Shown piece after piece: positions 35,801 to 44,320 of a DNA stretch of 64,000 nt; within the stretch, counting starts at the first letter, position 1; each line of letters opens with the position of its first letter. The stretch is from Trachythela sp. YZ-2020 (Eukaryota; Cnidaria; Anthozoa; Malacalcyonacea; Clavulariidae): NCBI GenBank assembly GCA_016169945.1, contig JADLSH010000008.1:1-64000 (forward strand), written 5' to 3'. The position numbers and the translations under genes are program-made. The notes under the pieces are model-generated. The model made no database searches, was not told the DNA's origin, and saw only the letters and a list, made by a program, of their open reading frames with translations.

Positions 35801-38622
35801 CTCGTTCTATTTTGAAAAATATGACAGTTCCTGATGTAATAACTCAAGTGTTAAGCATTAGCGTACACAACTATGCAGCATTACATATGTTCACTGCTCA
35901 TCAGCTGGAGGTTATTGAAGACTCCAAAATTTCCACTGTACCTTACTCAGATGACAAGACTCTCGATGAAATCACAAACGCTATTTTACAAGAAAAAAGT
36001 AAGTTTCTTAATTATTGTGTGCATGTTGTTAATTATTGTGCATGTGCATGCGATGATCTTAAATCCCGTATGGAATGTGGCGCAATGATTGGACATGGTG
36101 AATTATGTGTTATCCTGTTAGGGACGACGAATTTTTTAAAGCTCTCTTGTTTTCAGTCTTAGTCACTGAACTCTATATAAAAAAAGATTTGATATATGAA
36201 AAAGATTTGATTGAACTCTGTTCAAGGATAACATTTTTTTATACAAAGAAGCATGGTGAAATGGACATGTTTCGCGATTGTCGTGAATTATGTCACAGTT
36301 TCCGCGAAAAAAATAGTGAATTGCATAGAGAGGCATAAAAATGAATGCATGTCTAAATGATCCTACAAACCGGCAGCATATCTTATAACTCTACCTACGC
36401 TGGAACGACGCATTATGCATTTCTAATCCAATATGAGACGTACGCACACGCCTTAATTTGTCTGGAAATTTAAGGAGAGAATGTATTGAAAATTTTAGTT
36501 GCTGCATTTGAACGCATGTGTTTGTCTGCGAGGTAACACTGAATTTATTCATTTTCTCTCATCTTTATAGCCAGGACCAACAAATGCAGTGTATCACGTT
36601 GTTCAAAGACCGCAGAATGTATCCAGCACTCAGATTACTCCTTCTCATGTCGTTGTAAGAAGGGCTACATTGGGAACGGCATCAAGTGTGACACGGGCAA
36701 CACAATATTTAACTCTGAACTGGTTCTAAACCAAACATTCACGGAGTCACTCAATAATCCCAACTCTTCTGAGTACCTGAACCTCGCAGAAAAAATTCAG
36801 AATGGTTTAACAACCGCGATCATGGAAGAAAACAGTTTCCCAGGGTTCCTTGGTTGTCAGGTTACTGGTTTCATGAAAGGAAGTGTTATCGCTCAGTATG
36901 TTTTGATATTTCAGTTGGAAGAATCTCAGACTGTGAATGCATCCAAACTATCACAAGTTGTAAGTAGAGCAATTAAGAATGGATCGCTGGCAATCCCTGT
37001 TCTGTCATCAAGACCTATCATGGCGGCAGGTACGTTGGTATGGACGATGAAAAGAATATTAAAGTGCTAGGGGACGATGAAAAAGGAGTATTAAAAAGTA
37101 AACAATTACCGGCAAACAAGCAAGTAAACAAACAAACAAACAAACAAACAAACAAACAAACAAACAAGCAAACAAACAAGCAAACGAACAAACGAACAAA
37201 CAAACAAACAAACAAGCAAGCAAACAAGAAAACCAACAAACAAACAAACAAACAAACATGAGAATATTGTGTCTTCGTTTTTGGGTGTATATACAAGGGC
37301 AAGTGTAACGTATAAAGAATATTTTTCGGGTTCGGAACCAGAGAGAAAGTCGCGAAACAAATTTTTTTGTGAGATATTATTGGTGATTTGGTTAGAAAAT
37401 GTGCCCCTAATTAAGGAGAAACCTTACGACTAATTGACTGTGCCATATTAAGACTGTGCTGGTTATCTAAATTATATATTTTGATCCCTGCAGGAAATTG
37501 GTAGTTTGTTCGTTCTGGAAGTTTCTAAATATTTCCAGAGTGACACCCATGCAGATTCCTTGACGAAATTGGAAAAATAGGAACCTCAAAATTGTTCTTT
37601 CACTTCCCACCCCCATATCTAAATATAATATCTTGAATTATATCTAAAATTAGGTTTTCTGTTTAAAACAGATTTTTGTTCCTTGGGTTTCCACAGTTGT
37701 CACATGCATGCCACGTGCAGTGTAGAAAATGGCATCCTGACTTGCACATGCAAAAAAAATTATTATGGTAATGGTGAAAGTTGCGTTGATCCATGCAAGC
37801 AACATAAATGCCCTCTTCATTCTTATTGTTTCCGTGGGTTGAATGGACAAGCGAAATGCATCTGTGATTCTGGTTATACTCACGAGGAAGGAGGGTGTGA
37901 GAAAGTTGAAGGTAAATGGAAACCTATTAATAAACATAGCTAATGACGTTTCCCTGCATTGCTAAGCATGTATATTTTCTATTAAATATGTGTATAACTA
38001 CACCAGGGTGTCAGAGGCCACGCTCGCAGATAAAAAGCTTGTAGAAGCTCTTAAGCCTGGCTCACACGAGTGAGATAAACATAAGCAGAAATACAAGAGA
38101 AAACTTTCCCAGCGCTTTATGTCGACGTCTATGTTCCACATTTCACTGCATCCCTTTGTTTTACCTTTTGTCTTTCCCTATGCTTGTGCTTTATATCACA
38201 CTCGTGTAAACCAGGCTTTATCAGTCTATTACACACACACTGGGTGTCGTTGCCAGAGCCTGAAGCTCATGATACACGTGCTCTACAACTAAGACCTAAG
38301 TCCAAAGGGCTAGATTTTGGTGAGGGAGAAAATCTGAGGACCCTCGTTGAGGGAGGAACTTACGTTTGTTTTCAAGTCCAGGAAAGAATGGTGAAGGCAT
38401 TGAATGAAATAATTAAAATAATCATTCTTCTCTTGTATAGACCTAAAAACAGCTCTTATCATTGTCAGCTGTGTTGCTGGTACATTGTTATTACTGGCGT
38501 TGATGGTTTGTTGGTATCAATATTGTAATAGAAATAGAAAGAAATCCTTGGAAATCGTCTCAACCGCCACCAGAGGAAGAGAAAATACTGCTTATGACAC
38601 CATGAATATGGATAACCTCTGA
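26737..38622 (+). CDS. Multi-trypsin, EGF/SEA single-pass membrane protein (whole gene model)
   Basis: Ten exons can be chained: 26,737-26,809; 28,065-28,861; 29,337-30,197; 31,174-31,971; 32,383-33,246; 33,930-34,718; 35,132-35,998; 36,571-37,029; 37,672-37,911; 38,441-38,622. All junctions are GT-AG and all are phase 1. The product would be about 1,977 residues: signal peptide, (S1 protease, helical domain) three times, EGF, SEA, EGF, EGF, one membrane helix and a ~35-residue tail. It is expected at the cell surface, type I. Only one clear signal exon exists and no stop or polyadenylation signal is forced between cassettes, which favours one gene. Exons 2, 3 and 4 carry small indels in homopolymers. 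Alternatives are two or three adjacent protease genes or alternative cassette use. The gene family as a whole is not one I recognise. Confidence 0.65.
27065..27190 (-). other. Degenerate hammerhead-like Penelope terminus in intron 1
   Basis: On the minus strand the segment at 27,143-27,184 reads TTTGACAAAGGGC, then a GC-rich hairpin, then GCTCGAAACGTCGAGAG. This parallels the better hammerhead motifs at 52,851 and 55,233 (CTGACGAAGGGC ... GCTCGAAACGTCGAG). Two core bases differ (CTGACGA is TTGACAA), so self-cleavage is unlikely. It probably marks the remains of another Penelope-like copy. Confidence 0.5.
27273..27384. repeat. 28-bp minisatellite, four copies
   Basis: Four head-to-tail copies of a 28-bp unit (tgttgtagtgtcgatact then gtccccgcag) lie in intron 1. 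The first three are identical; the fourth has ccctgcag. A minus-strand frame across them is a by-product. Confidence 0.9.
28065..28861 (+). CDS. Exon 2: serine protease domain A (S1, trypsin-like)
   Basis: The exon opens with a propeptide (ECGHRKIPESVHSRVKR) and the activation site RVKR/VIGG. The triad is visible: His in TAAHC, Asp in YDIALI, Ser in GDSGGP. Asp at the S1 base (IDGCYGDSGGP, chymotrypsin position 189) with glycine at 216 and 226 predicts cleavage after Lys or Arg. The propeptide cysteine can pair with QPICLG, keeping the chains linked after activation. The conserved Ser214 is isoleucine here (GIMIWGIGC). The frame is broken near 28,548 by one missing A compared with cassettes B and C; otherwise the domain is complete. 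The exon ends at gcag|gtaaag in phase 1. Confidence 0.85.
29337..30197 (+). CDS. Exon 3: helical stalk domain A
   Basis: It encodes about 287 residues starting GPNSDLTSYSMKTLGEV. The sequence is rich in leucine, lysine and N-glycosylation sequons (for example LNQTTLMDL, EFNITFEEI, LKNMTVAEVV), with amphipathic helix patterning and almost no cysteine. I do not recognise the fold; weak similarity to the helical repeats of mesothelin-like proteins is only an impression. Compared with copy B, two homopolymer losses (CCC to C and five As to four) keep the overall frame but create an in-frame TGA at 29,861-29,863. The exon ends at catg|gtgagt, phase 1. Confidence 0.65.
30514..30692. mobile_element. 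179-bp palindromic MITE inserted in cassette B
   Basis: Ends are near-perfect inverted repeats of about 60 bp (gaccactttcataattcaga ... tctgaattatgaaagtggtc). It is flanked by TATA on both sides. Cassette A carries the empty site (aaagatataaaagcttcact near 27,652), so the element inserted after the cassette duplication and duplicated TATA or TA. It has no coding capacity. The TA-type target fits a Tc1/mariner-like source. Confidence 0.9.
31174..31971 (+). CDS. Exon 4: serine protease domain B (S1, trypsin-like)
   Basis: Near-duplicate of domain A. It has the same propeptide and RVKR/VIGG site, His (TAAHC), Asp (YDIALI), Ser (GDSGGP), Asp189 and the same Ile in place of Ser214. One extra A near 31,670 and one missing base near 31,754 shift the frame over about 80 bp; outside this interval the reading frame is that of a full domain. 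The nominal length of 798 nt equals 266 codons. The acceptor cttgcag at 31,167-31,173 and the donor gcag|gtaatg match exon 2. An intact exon would need both shifts corrected by resequencing, or the domain is dead. Confidence 0.8.
32383..33246 (+). CDS. Exon 5: helical stalk domain B
   Basis: An uninterrupted 288-codon exon, almost identical to exon 3 but without its stop. It begins GPNSDLTSYSMKTLGEVRPD after ttttag and ends at catg|gtgagt in phase 1. The lysine-rich middle (DALKKLKKKSLKQILVK) and repeated short hydrophobic helices suggest an extended alpha-helical spacer between protease domains. Multiple NxS/T sequons suggest it lies outside the cell. Function unknown. Confidence 0.7.
33930..34718 (+). 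CDS. Exon 6: serine protease domain C (S1, trypsin-like)
   Basis: An intact 263-codon exon. The propeptide is ASFACGIRNENFQSR and the activation site RSKR/AIGG. Catalytic residues are His (TAGHC), Asp (DNDIAMI) and Ser (ACYGDSGGP), with Asp189 for Lys/Arg specificity. Ser214 is the usual serine (GIVSWGIGC), unlike A and B. The new N-terminus would be alanine rather than isoleucine or valine, which is uncommon for this family. The acceptor is ttaatag and the donor tctg|gtgagt; both are phase 1. It is the most divergent of the three cassettes and the only one free of frame damage. Confidence 0.88.
35132..35998 (+). CDS. Exon 7: helical stalk domain C
   Basis: An open exon of 289 codons beginning GPNFDLTTYYLKTLEELIPV. 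It aligns throughout with exons 3 and 5 (shared landmarks LLNKTTLMHL, ELNISFDEIL, LKNMTVPDVI, TAHQLEVIEDSKIS), with clear divergence. The shared gap-free layout across three copies shows it is a true domain, not chance coding. It ends at gaaaaaa|gtaagt in phase 1 and joins the EGF/SEA exon. Confidence 0.72.
36571..37029 (+). CDS. Exon 8: EGF domain plus SEA domain
   Basis: After ctttatag the exon reads TNKCSVSRCSKTAECIQHSD and continues to CRCKKGYIGNGIKC, an EGF module with all six cysteines. A SEA-like domain follows (FNSELVLNQTFTESLNNPNS, then GFLGCQVTGFMKGSVIAQYV). The KGSVIA segment at the turn matches the G-SVVV autoproteolysis motif of cleaving SEA domains. The donor is gcag|gtacgt; both ends are phase 1. 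SEA domains sit next to membranes in many shed glycoproteins, which fits the downstream membrane helix. Confidence 0.8.
37110..37258. repeat. (CAAA)n microsatellite
   Basis: An almost pure caaa array with occasional caag and cgaa units lies in the intron between exons 8 and 9. It explains long repetitive frames on both strands. Confidence 0.95.
37672..37911 (+). CDS. Exon 9: two EGF domains
   Basis: Read in phase 1 from the acceptor aaaacag (37,665-37,671), the exon gives two complete six-cysteine EGF modules: CSLGFHSCHMHATC to YYGNGESC, then CKQHKCPLHSYC to THEEGGC. It ends GCEKVEG at gaag|gtaaat. Starting at the stronger-looking acceptor at 37,696 would lose the first cysteine and break the phase, so the upstream acceptor is preferred. 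Confidence 0.75.
38054..38217. mobile_element. 164-bp MITE in the last intron
   Basis: Inverted ends agcctggctcacacgagtg and cactcgtgtaaaccaggct are flanked by TTA on both sides (38,051-38,053 and 38,218-38,220). A three-base TTA target fits PIF/Harbinger-type elements, although a TA target cannot be excluded. No coding frame. Confidence 0.65.
38441..38622 (+). CDS. Exon 10: transmembrane helix and cytoplasmic tail
   Basis: After ttgtatag the exon encodes LKTALIIVSCVAGTLLLLAL followed by MVCWYQYCNRNRKK, a single membrane span with a basic stop-transfer. The tail ends TRGRENTAYDTMNMDNL and TGA. It keeps phase 1, which ties it to the preceding exons. The tail contains a tyrosine in TAYDTM that could be phosphorylated (inference). 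The first AATAAA noticed downstream is at 39,046-39,051. Confidence 0.75.
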
Positions 38623-40396
38623 TATAATACGTATAAATACGTTTTCACCACAGTTGTGTGGTTTTTTACTAATTTTTATCTTCATAATTATCCTCACAAT
38701 GTAACGTAGATTTATAGATTAGGTCTCTGTAATGATGTAAACTTTCCATTCGCGCTCTGGTGTATTGGCAATTAGGTCAGTGATGATGGAACAATTTATA
38801 ATATGAACATTATATAATTATGTTGAGAATACCTTTCGTTTCCATTGTCGCAATGCATATAATTAGACTTAAATCTAAAAAGGAAAATATCCTGTTTCTT
38901 GTCATCGCGCGTGTCAATTTTAAGTCTTTCATTTCTTGCGTCAACTGTTTTTCACATCCATACATAGTGTAGCATAGTATGTCAGGCTTGATTTAGGACT
39001 TTATTTGTCCTGTTGTCTGTGTCTTCAATCGCTGATTGTTCATTTAATAAAAATAAATTTTAGAAAGATCAGCATGCATTTTGTAGAAGGTGGAAAATAC
39101 TCACGTGCATGCATTTATGCAAATTCGCGCCGTTTTTAAGAAAAGGATTATAGAAAAGAGGAAACAAGAAGAAAACCGCCGTAAATTGTGGACAGATGCA
39201 CTGCCCAGAAGCAGAATATTTTTCTTTCATGTTATTATAGTTTGTGGAGATATTAAGGTAAATTGGTAATTTAATTACTTGTCCTTATTGTGGGTTTGGA
39301 AACAGCTTAGACGGCCTTGGACTCTTCATTCATGATGTCCGACTTAATATTTCAAATCCGCAGAAAACGAGGTCAAATTTATCTTGAAACCTTGAGCATG
39401 ATCCGGAAATAAACAGAATGTAAAATATATCATGTAGTGACACTGAACTGACGTGTGATGAATATTTATAGTTGTGTACCATAGTATATACAGTAGTTTA
39501 TTGACTCTAGTCTTGATGTCCAATTATATATGTTACCACATTTCATATATTAAGGCATGTGCCTTAAATTTAGCGAAGTATATTACATAAACTTCTAGTT
39601 GCCGGCATAACAGCATAAACGGTAGAGCTCGACTTAAATACCTCATCACTGGACACATTTACAGTCTTCGTGCATGCAGTATCTTACAGGTTACAAAGCA
39701 AGATATCTTCATTTTTTGGCCTTTTAGAAATATATACTTAACTATATCAGTTATTACATATGCTGTTTTCTTTGCTTATGTTTTCCGTTTTTGTCGACAA
39801 GTTTTAGATACGAATGTTGCGCCCTATTAACTCAAATTTATGTATTTTACATAAATTGGCAGTGTAATTTAAACTGAGACTATAGTCCAAAAATGCGGAG
39901 TCTTTAAAAAAAGTGGTTCTGAAATCGTAACATTTTTTATCAGACTCCGTCTTTTCCACTTTAATGTGGGGGAAAAGAGAGTTCGCCATGTTTAGTTCCT
40001 GCTTTATACATAAGTACTCCAGACCAAGGCGACTTACACATTCCCTCTTTTCTTCGCACATATTTTATTGTCTGTAAGTATGGCCTATTTCAAGGTGTAG
40101 TGAGTGATAACCGATTTATGCAGCCACAAATGAAATTTGTGCGGAAATTCCAATAGCTATATAAACATTGCATTTGCATGTACATATAGTTGTTGGCGCT
40201 AACAAGCCATTTTTCAGGCTACTTAGTGCTCCATAGCTATTTGGAGGGACCGCGAGGGCGTGGAGGACGACCCCTCACTTTTTGTTGCTTAAAGATAAAA
40301 TCGTCCGTTGAAACTGAAATACAAAATTAAAATACAGAGTCCTACCCCCCACAACATTCCTAAACTGGCTTTGACATAATGCCAATATAGATTTAC
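38623..40396. other. 3' flank of the protease gene and intergenic sequence
   Basis: Contains the AATAAA at 39,046-39,051. Beyond it only short frames occur, the longest an 85-codon minus-strand frame at 39,804-40,061 without recognised features. A single copy of the unit later seen at 40,723-40,925 lies near 39,726. Confidence 0.5.
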
Positions 40397-40570
40397 TAAA
40401 TTCGCATAACTAAGCATTGCTTGTACACTTAATATATACATTATACTGAAAAGTTGTGCTGAGCGTGTAGGAAATCAATCTCTCCCGAGAGGACGTCTTT
40501 TCCAGATCACAACATGTAATTTATAATGTATATATTAAACGTACAAGCAATGTTTAGTTATGCGAATTTA
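40397..40570. mobile_element. 174-bp palindromic MITE
   Basis: The left end taaattcgcataactaagca and the right end tgtttagttatgcgaattta are inverted copies. The arms run about 45 bp through acttaatatatacattata and its complement. The loop is unrelated sequence (ctctcccgagaggacgtc). Target duplication is ambiguous because the flanks are AT-rich. Confidence 0.75.
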
Positions 40571-40722
40571 TGCGCAAATTTAATTTATTTATGCATAAAT
40601 TGATTATCACTGTCACTGTTTTAACCCAACCTACCCCGGTGACCCATGAGATGCATGCGGAGGAGGCTATCTTCGCATCACTGCATCAGGAAAGCAATGC
40701 TTGTACAGTGACAGTACCCACA

Positions 40723-40925
40723 GATTACGAAATATATAATAATATTTTAGAAATATATTCTTAACTACTATATCAGTTAATATATATATTACGATTGCGA
40801 AATATATAACTAATATTTAGAAATATATATACTTAACTATATCAGTTACATATTACGATTACGAAATATGTAACTAATATTTTAGAAATATATACTAACT
40901 ATATCAGTTATATCAGCATTAAGAT
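40723..40925. repeat. ~70-bp tandem repeat, about three copies
   Basis: Units contain gattacgaaatatataa, ttttagaaatatat and cttaactatatcagtta, repeated three times with small changes. A related single unit occurs near 39,726. Confidence 0.75.
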
Positions 40926-40975
40926 TACGAGTTGTTTTATCCTGAGCGCCTCCAAAAGCTTATTTTACTGCCTAT

Positions 40976-41290
40976 ATGGTACTGGCTAGAAATAAAGGAT
41001 CTCATCTTTTCTTCAAATGCAAACAAGGCCTCTACGATTTAGATATCTCCTCTTTTGTTACCTTTTCTTCTCACCGCTCGTCTCGCACCCGTTCAAGCAA
41101 GGATAATCTGCTTCCAGTCAACCCTTGCAGGACTTCTCTTTTTAGAAACTCGTTCTTTAATCGAATTGTCTTTCTCTGGAACGATCTCTCTCCTATCATT
41201 CGTAACAGTACGTCTATTTCCTCCTTTAAGCACCAACTTCATAGTGGATATTGTAGGGCGACGGAAGGCGACGGACCCTTTCGTTTTTAG
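40976..41290 (+). pseudogene. LINE C-terminal fragment
   Basis: The 104-codon frame reads LYDLDISSFVTF, then SSRTRSSKDNLLPVNPCRTS, then FFNRIVFLWNDLSPIIRNST. This is the conserved extreme C-terminus of many non-LTR reverse transcriptases (TRSS...CRTS-F-x-x-SFFNRIVxLWNxLP). No catalytic core precedes it, so it is a 5'-truncated copy. Confidence 0.8.
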
Positions 41291-41423
41291 CTGTGTTGAC
41301 ACCTGCTGAACGAGCAGCGGCTGTGTGTGTTCCAGTCGAGTGCACAGATATTAGTACGGCAGCTAGGGAATCTTCTGCTGTCTCATATGTGCAGTCTGGG
41401 AATGGACATTTGTACTTCGGCAT
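41226..41423 (-). pseudogene. Possible CCHH zinc-finger fragment of a mobile-element protein
   Basis: The minus-strand frame begins MPKYKCPFPDCTYET and continues to AAVLISVHSTGTH, giving C-x4-C-x16-H-x4-H spacing. The rest is low complexity and lacks a recognised domain. I believe this type of finger occurs in repeated elements of cnidarian genomes, but I cannot name the family. It overlaps the LINE fragment on the other strand by about 65 bp. Confidence 0.45.
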
Positions 41424-41651
41424 AGTTGTAATGGGTTAGAGTTACTTGCTGCCGTGGTCGGTGTAACTGCTGTATTTTTCAGGTTTTTGTAAAAACTAAA
41501 ATCCAAGATGGCCGCCAAGGTGTTTCTTTTACAATGTATTTCAAAGTTCGAAGTTTGTCTTCTGTTATTTCTTTGAAAATCGGTCTAAAAGGCCAGTGTT
41601 GATGTTCTAATTTCTTCCTGTCATAAATAGGAGTTCATCCATTTCGTTTAA

Positions 41652-42299
41652 GGTGGCTAGATACAGTTTTCAAAAATTCAGGTGTTCAACACTTTAAACT
41701 CCGTATTTTTAGGTTTTAGAACAGCAGATTAAAATTTAACCCGGGGTTAGCGAAAATAGCGTTAACCGGCTTTTGAACAACCGGCCCCAGGTATCGGAGT
41801 TTTCATATATTTTGATCTTTCTACTTTCTACGTTTCAGTAACACATAGTTCGTTGCTATGGCAACATACGCGTGCAAAATTCACTTCAAAATAGCCTATC
41901 GCCTCGTGTAGTTGGAAAATAAGCACGGTGACCCCCAAATTTTTTTCGTGCATTATTTTACTTGCAAGCAGACTAACAATTTGCAAAATATTTTAAAAAT
42001 CTGTAATGTAATTTTTTTGAAAAAGGCAAAAATGTCGTTTTCTTCGATATAGCGCATTGTTTTTCAAAAATGGAAATGACATCAGCAATTGACGTCAGCA
42101 ATTGACGTCAGCAATTGACATGAAAACGGTAGAAACCACGCGCAATGACGCGAGCAACTGCTCACGTCAGGTCATTTTGGAAGTTCTTTCGTTAATATTC
42201 CCGTGCGCACAAATGGTCACGCGGGTTTGTTCATATAGTAGGAAGTTTTGTTTTTGCAATTCTTGAATAAGGTTTTTGTGATAACTATATCGAGCCACC
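41652..42299. mobile_element. TTAA-flanked piggyBac-like non-autonomous element
   Basis: The ends ggtggctagata and tatatcgagccacc are inverted repeats, and both are directly flanked by TTAA (41,648-41,651 and 42,300-42,303), the piggyBac target. The 648-bp interior has no recognised transposase. It includes a 13-bp unit gacgtcagcaatt in about three copies near 42,078. Confidence 0.7.
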
Positions 42300-42303
42300 T
42301 TAA

Positions 42304-44076
42304 CATATATTTAATACCTCGTAATTACATAAATGACAGGGAGAAACAAATGAAAACAACGTGTTCGATAACATTGGGTCTCAGTCCCCTAATGAACGGT
42401 CAGGGGATTACACAGAACTCGCTAAATATGAAGGGTTTGAATATAAATCCGGGGGCGCCTATTGGAGGTATATGCGAGATTGCCTTTTTATAGTGTCAAA
42501 ATTATGACTTGAAACACTTATACTTTTATTGAATACTTTAATCTTTACCTGTAATAGAAAGTGATTTTCTTGCATTGGTCCTCCTGTCAATTGCCAAAAT
42601 TTGGCTAGTGTATGATCATTGTACGATGTACAAGGTGTTCCAAAAAAGGCCTCCACTCTATACTGTAGTACAACCAGCCGTTTGCCCTCTGGAATCAGCT
42701 AGGTGGCAACACCAATTTTGCAACTTCCATAAAGGTGGAGTTCTTTACAAACTAGTTCAAAACTACTAAACAACAAGCTGTTACAACCTATATCCAAAAG
42801 TCAAGATCAGCAAACCAAATATATTTCCACTCAATAAGTTCTTAACCTACAAGATTATGATAACTGTAATGTTGCTACACTTATGAAGAACACTTCACGT
42901 TCTTGTCAAGTCAATTTTTCTCTTTTTTAACTTCATTAATTGTTCACCTATTTTGCATCTACCTTCGTCACCTACTATTGGCACTTTTCTATATCACATC
43001 TTTTCTGACATTTCTTTGCACACAACTAGAGTTAAATTAGGAAATCAACTGTATAGTGTGTACAGTAATGTTCAGTGACAGACACATCGTGAAATGTTGC
43101 AAATTTAGCTTTCAATTGGCCCTTTCACATTGTAAATTGGCGCCCTTCCCCAGTGTCTCCGACTGCTTACTGTATATTCTAGGTTATATTTTTGTTTAGC
43201 TCTCCAACAAGACCTGTCCAATGAACGTATCCCTGAAAAGTTTGCATAATTCTTCTATTGGGTGACCCAATGAGCTTAGCACGGCTCTCACCACTAGTTA
43301 AGGCCAGGTGAGAAGTGGTAAAACTTAGATGGACAACCAGCTTGCTATAGCCACCTTGGATACTATTAATAGTTAAGTCTGAGATACTATCCTCAATTCA
43401 AGTTTGGCTTAATTGTAACAGAAGTCGCACACCAAAAAAGAACCCCCTACTCCATTACAAGCTTCTAAAATCGTGCTAATAAATAATCTCAAGGGAACAA
43501 ACATTTTCAATGTGACCAGATTTTTCTGTGTTTTAGAAAGGTAATTCTTGCTTTTGATACAGGTATTGTGATTTTAGTTTTTACTTAGGGGTCACAAGTT
43601 AGATCAGATCAAGAATCTTGTTAGGGTTCTGGTTTTGGCTGGCACTGCTGTACGGAACCAGAACTTATATATTTATAGAATAAAGAATATTAACCCATTG
43701 AGCTACAATACGCCCAACTTTGATATATTACCGTGTTTAACGCCAGACGATTTTACTTGTCAAGGGACGGGACACATTTTACATGGATGTTGTTAAACCA
43801 ATTTGTATTCGTTAGTTTCAAAACTTTAAAAGGCCAGAAAGCTTTGGTTCTCATCTTCAAAGCACAAACGAATTTATAATAGGAATATTTATATGACATT
43901 TAAGGTTGCAAGAGGCTATATAAAGGTACTGCTGTATTTTATTATTTAATAGTTTGTTGTTTTTTGTGTTTTTTCCCCATGTACAATATTGGTTAACAAT
44001 AAAATAATTATAGTATTTACAAATGATAGGGCTAGATACCTACTAGAAACCTTCACAGGCTTTTCATTTAGGCAAA
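42304..44076. other. Intergenic sequence
   Basis: Short frames only (81 codons or less) with no recognised product. No RNA gene or long repeat seen. Confidence 0.5.
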
Positions 44077-44078
44077 TA

Positions 44079-44318
44079 TCAAGATTTTTCTCGGCATCTC
44101 GTTCGATAGGATTAATGGTAGAAGGTGTTAGTAGATGGAATACTCGAAAGAAAATTTATATACATTTCTTAGACCTAGCCAGGAGCAGTTGCGAAAAATG
44201 CAACTTAGGCCCTCTGGCAGGAATTGAACTGCGAATTATAAATTTCCGTTCGAGTATTTCATCTACCAGCACCTTCTACTATTAATTCTATCGAACGAGA
44301 TGCCGAGAAAAATCTTGA
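44079..44318. mobile_element. 240-bp TA-flanked MITE with tRNA-like B-box sequence in its loop
   Basis: The arms tcaagatttttctcggcatc and gatgccgagaaaaatcttga are inverted repeats, extending about 85 bp each. TA lies on both sides (44,077-44,078 and 44,319-44,320), as in Tc1/mariner elements. The loop, read on the minus strand, has GTTCAATTC, which fits the polymerase III B box, and a small hairpin GTTGCATTTTTCGCAAC. A 98-codon frame over the element is incidental. Confidence 0.75.
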
Positions 44319-44320
44319 TA

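Noticed and set aside
37040..37302. Long frames rich in CLFV or NKQTNKQ residues
   Set aside because: They are translations of the (CAAA)n microsatellite.
37697..37911. Acceptor at 37,696 (tttccacag) for the double-EGF exon
   Set aside because: It loses the first EGF cysteine and does not fit phase 1; the acceptor at 37,670-37,671 does both.
38223..38345. tRNA-derived SINE on the minus strand (TTAGTTGTAGAGCACG resembles an A box)
   Set aside because: No convincing B box at the right distance and no target duplication or tail could be found.
43989..44285. 98-codon plus-strand frame
   Set aside because: Lies almost wholly inside the palindromic MITE at 44,079-44,318.
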